Assembly: GCF_002807685.1 (NCBI RefSeq) | Contig: NZ_PEAX01000004.1 | Location: forward strand, 62,001 to 126,000 | Direction of reading: 5' to 3' | Length of the DNA stretch: 64,000 nucleotides | Origin: Neoalteromonas flava | GTDB lineage: Bacteria; Pseudomonadota; Gammaproteobacteria; Enterobacterales; Alteromonadaceae | Shown here: piece after piece, positions 9,528 to 19,691 of the stretch | How the letters are laid out: each line of letters opens with the position of its first letter | Numbering within the stretch: the stretch's first letter is position 1 | Program-made: the position numbers and the translations under genes | Notes under the pieces: generated by a model | The model's input: only the letters and a program-made list of their open reading frames with translations | Database searches by the model: none | What the model was told of the DNA's origin: nothing

Positions 9528-10202
9528 ATGAGAATAACTGATTGGTCAGTCGCTGAAAGGCCAAGAGAAAAGCTATTGGTACACGGTGCCGACAAACTTA
9601 GTGACGCAGAATTACTCGCAATAATTCTCAATACCGGTGTGGCAGGGCAAACATCGCTAGGTCTGGCTGAAGCTTTACTGCATCGTTTTGGAGATATTGC
9701 CGGCTTGTTTGTAGCCAATGATAATGAGTTACGGCAAGTGTCAGGTATCGGGAATGCCAAGATAGCTTTGTTAAGAGCTGCGCGAGCGTTAGCCAGTCGT
9801 AGCGTACAAGAACGCTTGGTTAATCGGACGACCTTTAATGACGTGACTGCGGTGAGTGATTTTCTGTTATTAGAGATGGCGCATTTAAAGCAGGAAGTCT
9901 TCGCTGTGCTAACGTTAAATAGTCAGCATCAACTTTTACATTTTCGTAAGATGTTTTTTGGTTCCATTAGTTCTGCTGCGGTATATCCACGCGAATTGGT
10001 CCGACAAGCGCTTGCCGATAATGCTGCTGCAGTGATTTTGGCACATAATCATCCGTCAGGTGTTGCCGAACCGAGTCAGGCTGACCGTGATATTACCCAG
10101 CGCATTATTGCTGCTCTGGATTTAATTGAAGTTAGTGTGCTCGATCATTTTGTGGTAGGCCGTACAAGTACGGTATCATTCGCGCAACGAGGCTTAATCT
10201 AG
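9528..10202 (+). CDS. radC: RadC family JAMM-domain DNA repair-associated protein
   Basis: The 224-residue protein has an N-terminal helix-hairpin-helix region (LSDAELLAIILNTG, and VSGIGNAKIALL near residue 70) and a C-terminal JAB/MPN metal site, AHNHPSG followed by S and D at the expected spacing. This is the full RadC layout. Its biochemical role is unsettled; it was historically linked to repair. AAGGGA precedes the ATG. Only 13 bp separate it from the following glycosyltransferase gene, suggesting read-through into the LPS genes. Confidence 0.94.
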   Translation: MRITDWSVAERPREKLLVHGADKLSDAELLAIILNTGVAGQTSLGLAEALLHRFGDIAGLFVANDNELRQVSGIGNAKIALLRAARALASRSVQERLVNRTTFNDVTAVSDFLLLEMAHLKQEVFAVLTLNSQHQLLHFRKMFFGSISSAAVYPRELVRQALADNAAAVILAHNHPSGVAEPSQADRDITQRIIAALDLIEVSVLDHFVVGRTSTVSFAQRGLI

Positions 10203-10215
10203 TGGAATCCCAGCT

Positions 10216-11370
10216 TTGACAATAGGACCTGCTGATTCGGCAGAAAATAATAACAAACGTATCGCACTATTTATTGACTCACTCGCTGGTGGTGGTGCTG
10301 AAAAAGTCGTTATAACCCTCGCTAACGCGTTTTCTCAATTAGGGCACAGAGCAGAAATTATTTGCTTACAACAGCGCCAAGAATATGCTGTTCCTGAACA
10401 CATACCGGTGCACTATTTGTATCCGCAACGGCGAGTTAAACTTGCAAGCCCCTGGAGTCGCGCGAAGCATGCCAAAGAACTTACCGCATTAATTACTAAG
10501 CTGCAGCTGAATGACTCAGCATTTGACTTATTTTTGGCGAACTTAGATGAGACGAATTACATTGTTTCAGCGTGTCACTTTTCGCCGTGTTACTACATTG
10601 TACACAATGCCATTATGCCAACGCTCGCCCGCGCAAAGCTTATGGGGCCGCATAAGTATCTCCGCCAACGGCGTTTATTTAAAGCTTTAGAACAGCGCCG
10701 TATTATTGCGGTATCTCAAGCGTTAGCGCAGGAAGTAGAACAGCAAAACTTATTTACGGCTGAGTCTACAAGCGCAATTTACAACCCCTTTGATTTGACT
10801 GCTATCCGCGCGGCCAGTGAGGAAAAATGCAGTAAACTACCGAGTTTTCCCTATATTTTACATATTGGGCGCTTTGCCAAACAGAAACGTCACGACGTTC
10901 TATTTAGTGCCATAAAACGGCTCTCAGATACCTCTCTAAAACTGGTTTGTTTAGTATCGAATACCGCAGGACTACAACGCTTGGTTCAGCGGCTAGGGGT
11001 GGCAGATCGGGTTGTTGTGGTTGAGTTTCAGCAAAACCCCTACGTCTGGATAAAACAGGCAAAATGTCTGGTGTTAAGTTCTGATTTTGAGGGTTTTGGT
11101 AATGTCCTAGTAGAGTCTTTAGCCTGCGGCACTCCGGTGGTTGCTACGGATTGTCCGTATGGTCCCAATGAAATTTTGGTGGGTGAGAACCGAACCTTTC
11201 TAGTGCCACCGAATGACCCAGAAAAACTTGCGCAAGCAATTACCCGGCGACTAGAGACTCCAATAAATGATAACATTCAAAGACTCAGCGCGACATTTGG
11301 CCATATACAAATCGCCAAACAATATTTAGCTCTTTTGCAGTCGCCACCAGCACCAGGGAGTCAGGATTAA
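10216..11370 (+). CDS. GT4-type glycosyltransferase, probably LPS core
   Basis: The protein (384 aa) starts with the GT-B N-terminal motif LFIDSLAGGGAEKVVITLANAF and has the C-terminal nucleotide-sugar site HIGRFAKQKRHDVL plus the EX7E region FEGFGNVLVESLACGTPVVAT. This is a retaining GT4 enzyme that would act on the cytoplasmic face of the inner membrane. Sugar and acceptor cannot be read from sequence; the neighbours (GT25, GT2, waaA, kdkA) point to LPS core. The start is TTG, with GGA at suitable spacing, and no in-frame ATG is near. Confidence 0.85.
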   Translation: MTIGPADSAENNNKRIALFIDSLAGGGAEKVVITLANAFSQLGHRAEIICLQQRQEYAVPEHIPVHYLYPQRRVKLASPWSRAKHAKELTALITKLQLNDSAFDLFLANLDETNYIVSACHFSPCYYIVHNAIMPTLARAKLMGPHKYLRQRRLFKALEQRRIIAVSQALAQEVEQQNLFTAESTSAIYNPFDLTAIRAASEEKCSKLPSFPYILHIGRFAKQKRHDVLFSAIKRLSDTSLKLVCLVSNTAGLQRLVQRLGVADRVVVVEFQQNPYVWIKQAKCLVLSSDFEGFGNVLVESLACGTPVVATDCPYGPNEILVGENRTFLVPPNDPEKLAQAITRRLETPINDNIQRLSATFGHIQIAKQYLALLQSPPAPGSQD

Positions 11371-11372
11371 CC

Positions 11373-12131
11373 GTGTCGGAAATACCTTGTTTTGTTATCA
11401 ATTTGGCGCGTTCAAAAACTCGTATGGCTACCATTAGCCTACAATTAACGGCGCTAAACATTCCATTCCAGCGCATCGAAGCGGTAGATGGCAGTGCATT
11501 ATCATCTACGCTCATGAATGAAGTGTACGCGCCAAATCACCCAGAGGCTTACTATAAGTCAATGAACAAGGGCGAAATTGCGTGTTATTTAAGTCACCGC
11601 TCAGTGTGGCAGCGCATGGTTGATGAAAACATTCAACTCGCAGTGGTGCTTGAAGATGATGTGCAACTGAACACAACTCTTGCTGATGCCATTAGCGCTA
11701 TTCAAGAAATGCCAAATGATTGGGATTATATAAAATTAGCCCAGCACGCGCGCAAGCGCCCCGTTTTGCACCATTTCCAGTTTAATCAGTTTGACCGCGT
11801 TACCTACGCTAAAGTACCCGCTAGAACCTGCGCACAGGCGATAAGCTTGGCAGGGGCGAAAAAGTTACTCGCGCACAGCTTGCCAATCATTCGTCCGATT
11901 GATATCGATTTACAATATTGGTGGGAAAAGGACTTACGTTTATTTGGCTTGATGCCCTATCCAGCCACTCCCAGTGCTGAAGATAGTAGTGATATTGAAC
12001 ACGTGGCAAAGCGCAAACGTGCGCAACAGAGTAAGCTACAGAAGTTGCGTAATATGTGGCGCTTTTATTGGCAAAACCGTTATCATAATAAGCGTCGCTT
12101 GGCGGCACTTGCACAAGATCCAAAGAGGTAA
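11373..12131 (+). CDS. Glycosyltransferase family 25 (LPS biosynthesis)
   Basis: GT25 signatures are clear: CFVINLARSKTRMATISLQL at the N-terminus, FQRIEAVDGSAL, the acceptor region NKGEIACYLSHRSVW, and VVLEDDV, whose acidic residues bind the metal-nucleotide. GT25 enzymes add galactose or glucose to lipo-oligosaccharides. The gene begins with GTG two bases after the previous stop, so it is tightly coupled to the GT4 gene. The basic C-terminal tail (KRKRAQQ, KRRLAAL) may bind the membrane. Confidence 0.87.
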   Translation: MSEIPCFVINLARSKTRMATISLQLTALNIPFQRIEAVDGSALSSTLMNEVYAPNHPEAYYKSMNKGEIACYLSHRSVWQRMVDENIQLAVVLEDDVQLNTTLADAISAIQEMPNDWDYIKLAQHARKRPVLHHFQFNQFDRVTYAKVPARTCAQAISLAGAKKLLAHSLPIIRPIDIDLQYWWEKDLRLFGLMPYPATPSAEDSSDIEHVAKRKRAQQSKLQKLRNMWRFYWQNRYHNKRRLAALAQDPKR

Positions 12132-12136
12132 ATTGC

Positions 12137-12976
12137 ATGCAACTGTCAGTGATTTTTTCAACTTATAATTCGCCTGAATGGATGTTGAAGACTTTGTGGA
12201 GTTTGCATTATCAAACCTTCCAAGAGTTTGAAATAATAATTGCCGATGATGGTTCAGATGCGGTGACTGCGGAAACCATAGCTCAGTTCCAAGCTGAGTC
12301 TGGGCGTCAGGTTAAACATGTTTGGCAACCGGATGATGGTTTTCAAAAAACACGGATTTTAAACCAGGCGCTGATTGCTAGCGAAGGTGAATATATCCTA
12401 TTCACTGACGGCGATTGTGTCTTGCGTAGCGACTTTCTGGCTGTACACATGCAACGGCGTGAGCCGGGTTATTTTCTTTCTGGAGGCTACTTCAAATTGC
12501 CGATGGAAACCAGTAAGGCGATTACGCGAGATGATATCGCTACCGGTCGGGCATTCGACTTGGAGTGGTTGATGGCACATGGCTTACAGAAAACTCACAA
12601 AACCATGAAGCTCACGGCGTCTGGATTAAAAGAAAAACTGCTTAACTCGCTAACACCAACCAAGGCAACTTGGAATGGGCATAATGTATCCGGTTGGCGC
12701 AGCGATATTTTTGCGGCCAATGGATTTGATGAACGTATGCAATATGGTGGCGAAGATCGTGAGCTTGGTGAACGCTTGTTTAACGCGGGTATAAAGTCGA
12801 AACAAATTCGCTATTCTGCTATTTGTCTGCACTTAGACCATGCACGAGGTTATGTAAAACAAGAGATGCGGGATAAGAATGCTGCAATAAGAGCAGTAAC
12901 CAAGCGTGAGCGTAAGACTGAAACAGAGTTTGGGATTAAGCAGGCGATCGCGAGATCGGAACACGATCGCGATTAA
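12137..12976 (+). CDS. Glycosyltransferase family 2 with galactosyltransferase-like C-terminal domain
   Basis: A GT-A fold is evident: LSVIFSTYNSPEWMLKTL, IIIADDGSDAVT, and the DXD-type TDGDCVL. The C-terminal part (WNGHNVSGWRSDIFAANGFDERM, then GGEDRELGERL) matches the Glyco_transf_7C region seen in LPS and chondroitin-type enzymes. It follows the GT25 gene after 5 bp, making a three-gene run of glycosyltransferases after radC. Its end contains GCGATCG-N13-CGATCGC (12944-12970), a possible weak transcript end just before the rpmB promoter. Confidence 0.87.
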   Translation: MQLSVIFSTYNSPEWMLKTLWSLHYQTFQEFEIIIADDGSDAVTAETIAQFQAESGRQVKHVWQPDDGFQKTRILNQALIASEGEYILFTDGDCVLRSDFLAVHMQRREPGYFLSGGYFKLPMETSKAITRDDIATGRAFDLEWLMAHGLQKTHKTMKLTASGLKEKLLNSLTPTKATWNGHNVSGWRSDIFAANGFDERMQYGGEDRELGERLFNAGIKSKQIRYSAICLHLDHARGYVKQEMRDKNAAIRAVTKRERKTETEFGIKQAIARSEHDRD

Positions 12977-12982
12977 ATTTTG

Positions 12983-13011
12983 TTGATCATTGCCTGTGTT
13001 TGCTGTATAAC
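12983..13011 (+). promoter_or_regulatory. Sigma-70 promoter of rpmB-rpmG
   Basis: TTGATC and TATAAC are separated by exactly 17 bp, and the sequence before the expected start (CATGCGCCC) is GC-rich as in growth-rate-controlled ribosomal promoters. It lies just after the preceding GT2 gene and would give a leader of about 110 nt before rpmB. Confidence 0.75.
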
Positions 13012-13042
13012 ATGCGCCCTCTTAATTGTAGGTTGGATGCCT

Positions 13043-13099
13043 GTGTTGCTCCCCGGCTATTGATTGGTCATAAAGGGAAGTAGCCACTAGTGGCAACAC
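13043..13099 (+). promoter_or_regulatory. Structured 5' leader of rpmB (candidate)
   Basis: Within the leader, GTGTTGC (13043-13049) can pair with GCAACAC (13093-13099), and a perfect 12-bp palindrome GCCACTAGTGGC (13083-13094) overlaps the second arm, so two mutually exclusive structures are possible. Ribosomal operons often use leader structures for autogenous control. No named leader family is recognised. Confidence 0.4.
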
Positions 13100-13128
13100 C
13101 ATTGTAAACGTTGTTCTGGAGACAAAAA

Positions 13129-13365
13129 ATGTCAAAAGTATGTCAAGTGACAGGAAAGCGTCCAGCGGTTGGTAATAACCGTTCACACGCGCGCAATGCG
13201 ACTCGTCGTCGTTTTTTGCCAAACTTACAAACCCACCGTTTTTGGGTTGAAAGCGAAAATCGTTTCGTAAAATTACGCCTTACTCCAAAGGGTATGCGTA
13301 TCATCGATAAAAAGGGTATTGATACAGTACTAGCTGATATCCGTGCTCGTGGTGAGAAAGTTTAA
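13129..13365 (+). CDS. rpmB: Ribosomal protein L28 (bL28)
   Basis: The 78-residue protein starts [20 protein letters not shown] and contains [16 protein letters not shown], standard for bL28 of the large ribosomal subunit. The frame is open 6 codons upstream to a TTG, but the ATG preceded by GGAGACAAAAA is the right start. Twelve bases after its stop rpmG begins, as in most gammaproteobacteria. Confidence 0.98.
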   Translation: MSKVCQVTGKRPAVGNNRSHARNATRRRFLPNLQTHRFWVESENRFVKLRLTPKGMRIIDKKGIDTVLADIRARGEKV

Positions 13366-13377
13366 GGAGCCTAAACC

Positions 13378-13533
13378 ATGCGTGATAAAATTAAATTAGT
13401 ATCAACAGCGGGTACCGGTTTTTACTACACTACTGATAAAAACAAGCGTAACATGCCTGGCAAAATGGAGATCAAAAAGTACGATCCTAAAATTCGCCAG
13501 CACGTAATGTTCAAGGAAGCTAAGATTAAGTAA
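13378..13533 (+). CDS. rpmG: Ribosomal protein L33 (bL33)
   Basis: This 51-residue product ([19 protein letters not shown] ... [14 protein letters not shown]) is bL33 of the cysteine-free, zinc-independent type. AAGGAG lies at good distance before the ATG. It is co-transcribed with rpmB and followed by a rho-independent terminator. Confidence 0.98.
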   Translation: MRDKIKLVSTAGTGFYYTTDKNKRNMPGKMEIKKYDPKIRQHVMFKEAKIK

Positions 13534-13555
13534 TTCTTACCTTTTGTCTCCTTTT

Positions 13556-13582
13556 AAAAACCCGGCTTTGACCGGGTTTTTT
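13556..13582 (+). terminator. Rho-independent terminator after rpmG
   Basis: CCCGG-CTTTGA-CCGGG forms a stem followed by T6, with A5 on the left extending the pairing. It closes the rpmBG transcript. Confidence 0.9.
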
Positions 13583-13644
13583 GCGTTTTCAACTCGCTTT
13601 CTAATCAGGTAAGCTAGCGAAAACTTTATCTTGCTTGGTGAGCT

Positions 13645-14097
13645 TTGAGATTATCAACCCGTGCATTAAACAACGTCATTATTTTTGCCATGTTGGTAAT
13701 GATTGCTTTGTTTAATCTTGACCAATGGATACCAACGCCTCAGTCGACTCCGCAGCTACAGTTAATTGGTGAGAATGACATGCTGTTGCGAATTGACATC
13801 GGAACGACTCGTTTAGAACGTGTCGGCACCCAGTGGCGATTGGTTGATAGTGAAAGCCTTATCCGCCAAGCAGGGGATGAAATTGTTTCCCATTGGCTGG
13901 GTGCCCGATTACAGTTGGTAGAGTCAGTACCTTCACCAAGTAATCAAGTCGTTGCTCAGGTTTGGTTGGCGCGACAGTCCTCACCCGCCGAAGTTGTTCT
14001 TTATACCAGCGACACAGGAGATTTTGTGCAGATTGGGGACTACATATACATGCTGCAAAATACCACATTTGACGAATTAGTCTTTAACCGGAATTGA
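13645..14097 (+). CDS. Membrane-anchored protein of unknown function upstream of mutM
   Basis: The 150-residue product has an N-terminal hydrophobic segment (residues about 9-25) that is a signal anchor, then a soluble beta-rich part (LQLIGENDMLLRIDIG, TTRLERVGTQWRLV) that would sit in the periplasm. I do not recognise the family. Start is TTG, with GGTGA a few bases upstream. It ends 10 bp before the mutM start, so the two are probably one transcript. Confidence 0.65.
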   Translation: MRLSTRALNNVIIFAMLVMIALFNLDQWIPTPQSTPQLQLIGENDMLLRIDIGTTRLERVGTQWRLVDSESLIRQAGDEIVSHWLGARLQLVESVPSPSNQVVAQVWLARQSSPAEVVLYTSDTGDFVQIGDYIYMLQNTTFDELVFNRN

Positions 14098-14107
14098 GGA
14101 AGCCTAC

Positions 14108-15429
<1,322 letters not shown>

Positions 15430-15552
15430 TCATGATTGCCGAAACACTACATGGAATCCTAATTTGATGCAATTTATTCACGGATTTGCCTATATCTTAT
15501 GCGGCTTATCAGCTAGGATCTGATATCCAAATAGTCCCTTGAGAGCCCAGAT

Positions 15553-17019
15553 TTGCGAGTCATAGTAGCGTTATTGTTGTGTTTATGGATGAGTAGTGAA
15601 ACCACCGCTACGCCTTGGGTGGGAACTCTTGATCCTCAACTGCATCAAGACTTGGTGAAACTCTCAGAGTATTCTTTACTCGACGTGGCGGTAAATACGT
15701 ATCCCGTGCCCTGGAAAGGGATTGCCCAGCAACTTCAAAACATTGAGTTATCGGGACTGCCGCAACATGTGCAATTATCCGTTTTGCGCTTACAGCATTA
15801 TGTGGCGATACAGCAAAACCGCACGTGGGGCTCTTCGCTAGAGATGTATGCCGCTGGTGACGAAGCTCAATTCACAGCATTTGATGCAGAACAAAGAACA
15901 TCTGCACGATTGACGCAAAGCACTGAATACAAAAAAGGTCGCTGGGCTGCGCAACTTTCGATTAACGCCGAGTCGGGCGGTGAACGACATTTAGATCAAA
16001 GCTATCTCGCGGTTCAGTTAGCAGATTGGAATTTTGCAGTGAGTGCCATGGATCAATGGTGGGGACCCGGGCAAATGAGCAGTTTAATCCTCACGGATAA
16101 TGCACGACCTGTACCGGTATTATCGTTGTCTCGCGCAACTGCGGTTCAATCTGAGTCGCCATGGTTGAGCTGGTTAGGCCCATGGTTTTTTACCGCTCAA
16201 TTAGGTGAATTAGAGTCTGAAAGAGAAGTTGATGGGGTCAAACTGTGGCGTTCAAGATTAACCGTAAAGCCATTACGTGGATTAGAGCTCGGCGCGTCGT
16301 GGGCGGCCATGTGGGGTGGCGAAGGTCAAGCTAACGGTATATCAGGCTTTATTGATGTAGTAACATTTCAAAAAGAATGTGCCAATGGGGCTGCCAGTTG
16401 TGACCCAGAACTAAATACGACGGTAGGTAATCATATTGCAGGCTTTGACCTAAAATATACCTTTACGTTATTCAATACCCCGGTCTCGCTTTATGCGCAG
16501 CGCGTTGGCGAAGATGCGGTCGATGGTTATCGAATCACTGATAATGCAAATCTGTTTGGAATATCGACCTACTTTGGTCGCGTTTATACCTTTCTCGAAA
16601 CCAGTGATACCAACATTGCCTGTGCGGGTGATGGTAGTACATTGACTAATTGTTATTACGAAAGCGGTACCTATCCAACGGGCTATCGTCGTTATGGTCG
16701 CGCTATGGGCAGTACGTTTGATAGCGATGCAAAATACGTTACGCTGGGCAGTCGTTGGCACATGCGAGACGCTGATTCCGTCCAGCTGCAAATCAGCCGA
16801 ATTGAACTCAATCCTGATGGCCAAAGGCCATCTCCTGTATTGCGCAATAGCATCCAAGAAGATATTTGGTATGTCAGCGGCGCTTATCAAACCGCCTGGA
16901 AAAACTGGCAATTAAAGGTTGGTGTTAATCTGGCTTATCGCGAGTTTGCCATTCAAACACGCGACGCTGAAACAGACTTAAACGGCTATTTGCATGTCCG
17001 TTATGCGGTATTGAATTAG
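15553..17019 (+). CDS. Wzi-family outer-membrane barrel (capsule assembly-like)
   Basis: A signal peptide (MRVIVALLLCLWMSSETTA) precedes a beta-rich protein of 488 aa. SAMDQWWGPGQMSSLILTDNARPVP is the region that identifies the Wzi/capsule-assembly family, whose E. coli member is an outer-membrane lectin holding capsule on the surface. Terminal strands alternate aromatic residues, typical of a barrel. The start is TTG with GAGAG upstream. No other capsule export gene is present here, so it may retain an LPS-linked glycan or an exopolysaccharide made elsewhere. It is followed after 11 bp by the WaaE-like gene. Confidence 0.82.
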   Translation: MRVIVALLLCLWMSSETTATPWVGTLDPQLHQDLVKLSEYSLLDVAVNTYPVPWKGIAQQLQNIELSGLPQHVQLSVLRLQHYVAIQQNRTWGSSLEMYAAGDEAQFTAFDAEQRTSARLTQSTEYKKGRWAAQLSINAESGGERHLDQSYLAVQLADWNFAVSAMDQWWGPGQMSSLILTDNARPVPVLSLSRATAVQSESPWLSWLGPWFFTAQLGELESEREVDGVKLWRSRLTVKPLRGLELGASWAAMWGGEGQANGISGFIDVVTFQKECANGAASCDPELNTTVGNHIAGFDLKYTFTLFNTPVSLYAQRVGEDAVDGYRITDNANLFGISTYFGRVYTFLETSDTNIACAGDGSTLTNCYYESGTYPTGYRRYGRAMGSTFDSDAKYVTLGSRWHMRDADSVQLQISRIELNPDGQRPSPVLRNSIQEDIWYVSGAYQTAWKNWQLKVGVNLAYREFAIQTRDAETDLNGYLHVRYAVLN

Positions 17020-17030
17020 AGAGAACTGCT

Positions 17031-17798
17031 ATGTCAGAGCGAAGTAACAAGCTACCAGTCAGCGTTTTTATTGTAGCGCAGGATGAAGCTCAGCATATGC
17101 CAAGGCTTTTGCAGAGTTTGGAGGCCTTTGCAGAAGTTATTGTAGTCGACTCGGGCAGTACTGATAACACGCGCGAAATCGCTCGCCAGTATGGTGCGAC
17201 TGTTTATGACCAGGAGTGGTTAGGGTATGCAGGGCAAAAACAGTTTGCATTGGAGAAATGTACTCAAGAGTGGGTCTTAAACTTAGATTCTGACGAACAA
17301 GTTAACGCAGCAATGCTAAATGCAATCCGTGATTTTATTGCCACAACGGATAAAGATGCACTGCGTTTCGACCGTAATGATATCTTCATTGGTAAGATGC
17401 CCCCCGCAGCAATAAGTAAACCTAACAATGTTCGCCTCTACCGGCGCACAAAAGCCCGCTTTAACACCGAGCAACAAGTCCATGAAAGTGCCGTAATCGA
17501 TGGTCCCATAGCTACTACTTCGGCGAGCTTTGATCATTATGGCTATGACGATATTCACACCTTAGTCATTAAACACAACCAATATTCCACGCTGAAAGCG
17601 CGCGAAAAGTTTAGTCGCAATAAACGCGGCTCGATATTTAAGTTAATGCTAATTTTGCCGTTAGAGTTCATCCGCCAGTATGTATTTAAACGTTTATTCA
17701 CGTTTGGACTGCGTGGGCTTATCCTTGCCACTCTGAATGCGAATTACGCGTTTTTAAAAGAAGCCAAGCTGATCGAGCAGCAGTTACGCAAACCCTAG
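17031..17798 (+). CDS. GT2 glycosyltransferase of the WaaE/KdtX type (LPS core)
   Basis: The protein begins LPVSVFIVAQDEAQHMPRLL and continues VIVVDSGSTDNTREIARQYG and WVLNLDSDEQV, the pattern of WaaE/KdtX enzymes that add glucose to the inner core heptose. The C-terminal region is hydrophobic and basic (FKLMLILPLEFIRQYVFKRLF), suggesting membrane association. It is downstream of the Wzi-type gene and converges with kdkA with one base between them. Confidence 0.87.
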   Translation: MSERSNKLPVSVFIVAQDEAQHMPRLLQSLEAFAEVIVVDSGSTDNTREIARQYGATVYDQEWLGYAGQKQFALEKCTQEWVLNLDSDEQVNAAMLNAIRDFIATTDKDALRFDRNDIFIGKMPPAAISKPNNVRLYRRTKARFNTEQQVHESAVIDGPIATTSASFDHYGYDDIHTLVIKHNQYSTLKAREKFSRNKRGSIFKLMLILPLEFIRQYVFKRLFTFGLRGLILATLNANYAFLKEAKLIEQQLRKP

Positions 17799-17799
17799 T

Positions 17800-18585
17800 C
17801 TAAGTAAAACGTCGATATCCTTCTAACAATGCTTGCCAATCACTATCTTTAAATTGGTAACTCGACATTTTACCTTGCTCTTTGCGCAATGAACGATGCA
17901 AGCGCGATAGGTTGCCGGTTTTCCAGCGATTGCCGCGACGTACGGCGCATTTATCAAAGTCGATTAACCACGCCTGACCCTCGTCGTCGAGCATGATGTT
18001 GTGAATATTAAGATCATGGTGATATACCTGATGCTTGTGAAAGCGAGCAATGGTAGCGCCAATGTGCCGCCATTCGATGGCACTTAACGCGGAATCAACA
18101 ATCAGTGAATGCACATCTTTCGCATTCGGGATCCGTGAAGTTAAGAGGTCGCCCCGCCAAACTAAGCCTACTCGCGTTACTTGCCCTGCAATAGGCGTGG
18201 GACATGGCAAATGCCAACTTCGCATGCGAATTAAAAGGTCTAATTCGCGCACTGGCCGAGTCCAAGCTTTACGTAAAAATAAGAACTGATCATCCAATAG
18301 TTTGCCAATTAGTCCGCCACGTTTGTAGTGCCGCAACACTAAATCACAGTCCTGATAACGCAAAAAGTGAGTGGTACCGCGACCAGCTGCACTGCCAACA
18401 AGACTAAAATCGCTCGCTGCCGGAGGACTCGCAAACCATTGGGAGTTTGGTGTGGGCAACTGATTCAGCTGGCAATTGGCAGGCACCCAATAAACCGTAT
18501 TGTGGTTTTCTGAATGGCTTGCTAATAATGGGTTCACAGTATAAATCCACGATAATACTTGAGAATTACGCGCAATTGTAATCAA
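17800..18585 (-). CDS. kdkA: 3-deoxy-D-manno-octulosonic acid (Kdo) kinase
   Basis: KdkA phosphorylates Kdo on lipid A in species with a single Kdo residue. The kinase-like fold is visible: GRGTTHFL in the glycine loop, VLRHYKRGG, the catalytic loop HHDLNIHNIMLD and the metal site IDFDK. The N-terminal NTVYWV matches the family. The start is taken as TTG; no ATG is close, so the first 20 or so residues are uncertain. It is transcribed opposite to the flanking glycosyltransferase genes. Confidence 0.9.
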   Translation of the reverse strand: MITIARNSQVLSWIYTVNPLLASHSENHNTVYWVPANCQLNQLPTPNSQWFASPPAASDFSLVGSAAGRGTTHFLRYQDCDLVLRHYKRGGLIGKLLDDQFLFLRKAWTRPVRELDLLIRMRSWHLPCPTPIAGQVTRVGLVWRGDLLTSRIPNAKDVHSLIVDSALSAIEWRHIGATIARFHKHQVYHHDLNIHNIMLDDEGQAWLIDFDKCAVRRGNRWKTGNLSRLHRSLRKEQGKMSSYQFKDSDWQALLEGYRRFT

Positions 18586-18620
18586 ATTGCGTTTATTCGT
18601 CCGCTACTAATCCCATTTCT

Positions 18621-19691
18621 TTGGCTTTCTTTCGCAAACAATTACAGATAACCGCCCTACCTCAGGATGCCAACATTTGCTTAATGCGACTTTCCGCAAT
18701 AGGCGACGTTTGTCACGCAGTGGCAATGGTGCAAGCAATACAACAGCAGCGTCCGGATGTCAGGATTACCTGGATTATTGGCAAAATCGAGTCTCAATTA
18801 TTGCAAGGACTCGAAAACATTGAGTTTATTGTGTTTGACAAAAAAGGTGGCAAAGCGGCTATTCAAGCGCTTAAAGCGTCTATGCAAGGCCGTCACTTTG
18901 ATGTTTTATTGATGATGCAAGTCGCCCTCCGTGCAAATTGGGTATCGCGCGTGATCCCTGCGCAAATTCGACTTGGCTTCGACTCAGCGCGCAGCAAAGA
19001 GTTGCACGCGTGGTTCACCACACATACCATTGCGCCGCAAGAACATGCGCATGTCCTTGATGGGTTTATGGGCTTTGCAGCTGCGTTGGGTATCACTATT
19101 GAACCACCGCAATGGAATATGCCGTTAGCGAAAGAGGATTTAACCTTTGCAGACCAAGCAGCAGCTGAATGGGGGGATTATGTGGTCATTTGCCCCGCAG
19201 CCTCTAAAGCGGAGCGCTGTTGGTTACCTGAGCGTTACGCACAAATAGGAGATGAATTATCCCATGCTGGGAAGCGGGTCGTTTTGTGCGGCTCACCAGC
19301 AAACCTTGATGTAAGCCTGGCGCAGGCGATTGAACAGAAGACTAACTGCGACGTTGTCAACATGGTGGGGAAAACGACTCTTAAACAACTTCTGGCGTTA
19401 TTGGCTAACGCGCAACTGGTTATTGCTCCTGATACTGGGCCTGCACATATGGCCACTACGATGGGTACTGCGGTCATTGGTTTGTACGCTCACAGTAATC
19501 CCCGGCGCACAGGGCCATACAACAACCTCAATCAGGTAGTGTCGGTATACGATTCGGTTATTCTGCAACAAACGGGTAAACACTGGCAAAACTTGGTTTG
19601 GGGTAAGCGCGCAAAAGGTGCTTCACTGATGGGGTTGATTGGTGTAGATGAAGTCCTTGCCCAGGCGAAAGCGCTCTTAGCGATCCAGTAG
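18621..19691 (+). CDS. Glycosyltransferase family 9 (heptosyltransferase-like)
   Basis: ICLMRLSAIGDVCHAVAMVQAIQQ at the N-terminus, VICPAASKAERCWLPERYAQI, and APDTGPAHMATTMGTAVIGLYAHSNP near the C-terminus are the GT9 hallmarks, so this is an ADP-heptose:LPS transferase of the WaaC/WaaF type or a near relative. The TTG start has no clear ribosome binding site and the true start is uncertain. The 3' end overlaps the convergent waaA gene by 15 bp. Neighbours kdkA and waaA confirm an inner-core role. Confidence 0.9.
   Translation: MAFFRKQLQITALPQDANICLMRLSAIGDVCHAVAMVQAIQQQRPDVRITWIIGKIESQLLQGLENIEFIVFDKKGGKAAIQALKASMQGRHFDVLLMMQVALRANWVSRVIPAQIRLGFDSARSKELHAWFTTHTIAPQEHAHVLDGFMGFAAALGITIEPPQWNMPLAKEDLTFADQAAAEWGDYVVICPAASKAERCWLPERYAQIGDELSHAGKRVVLCGSPANLDVSLAQAIEQKTNCDVVNMVGKTTLKQLLALLANAQLVIAPDTGPAHMATTMGTAVIGLYAHSNPRRTGPYNNLNQVVSVYDSVILQQTGKHWQNLVWGKRAKGASLMGLIGVDEVLAQAKALLAIQ

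Noticed and set aside
10216-12976. Three-glycosyltransferase insertion as a mobile element
   Set aside because: No transposase, terminal repeats or target duplication are visible, so it is described as a gene-order change only.
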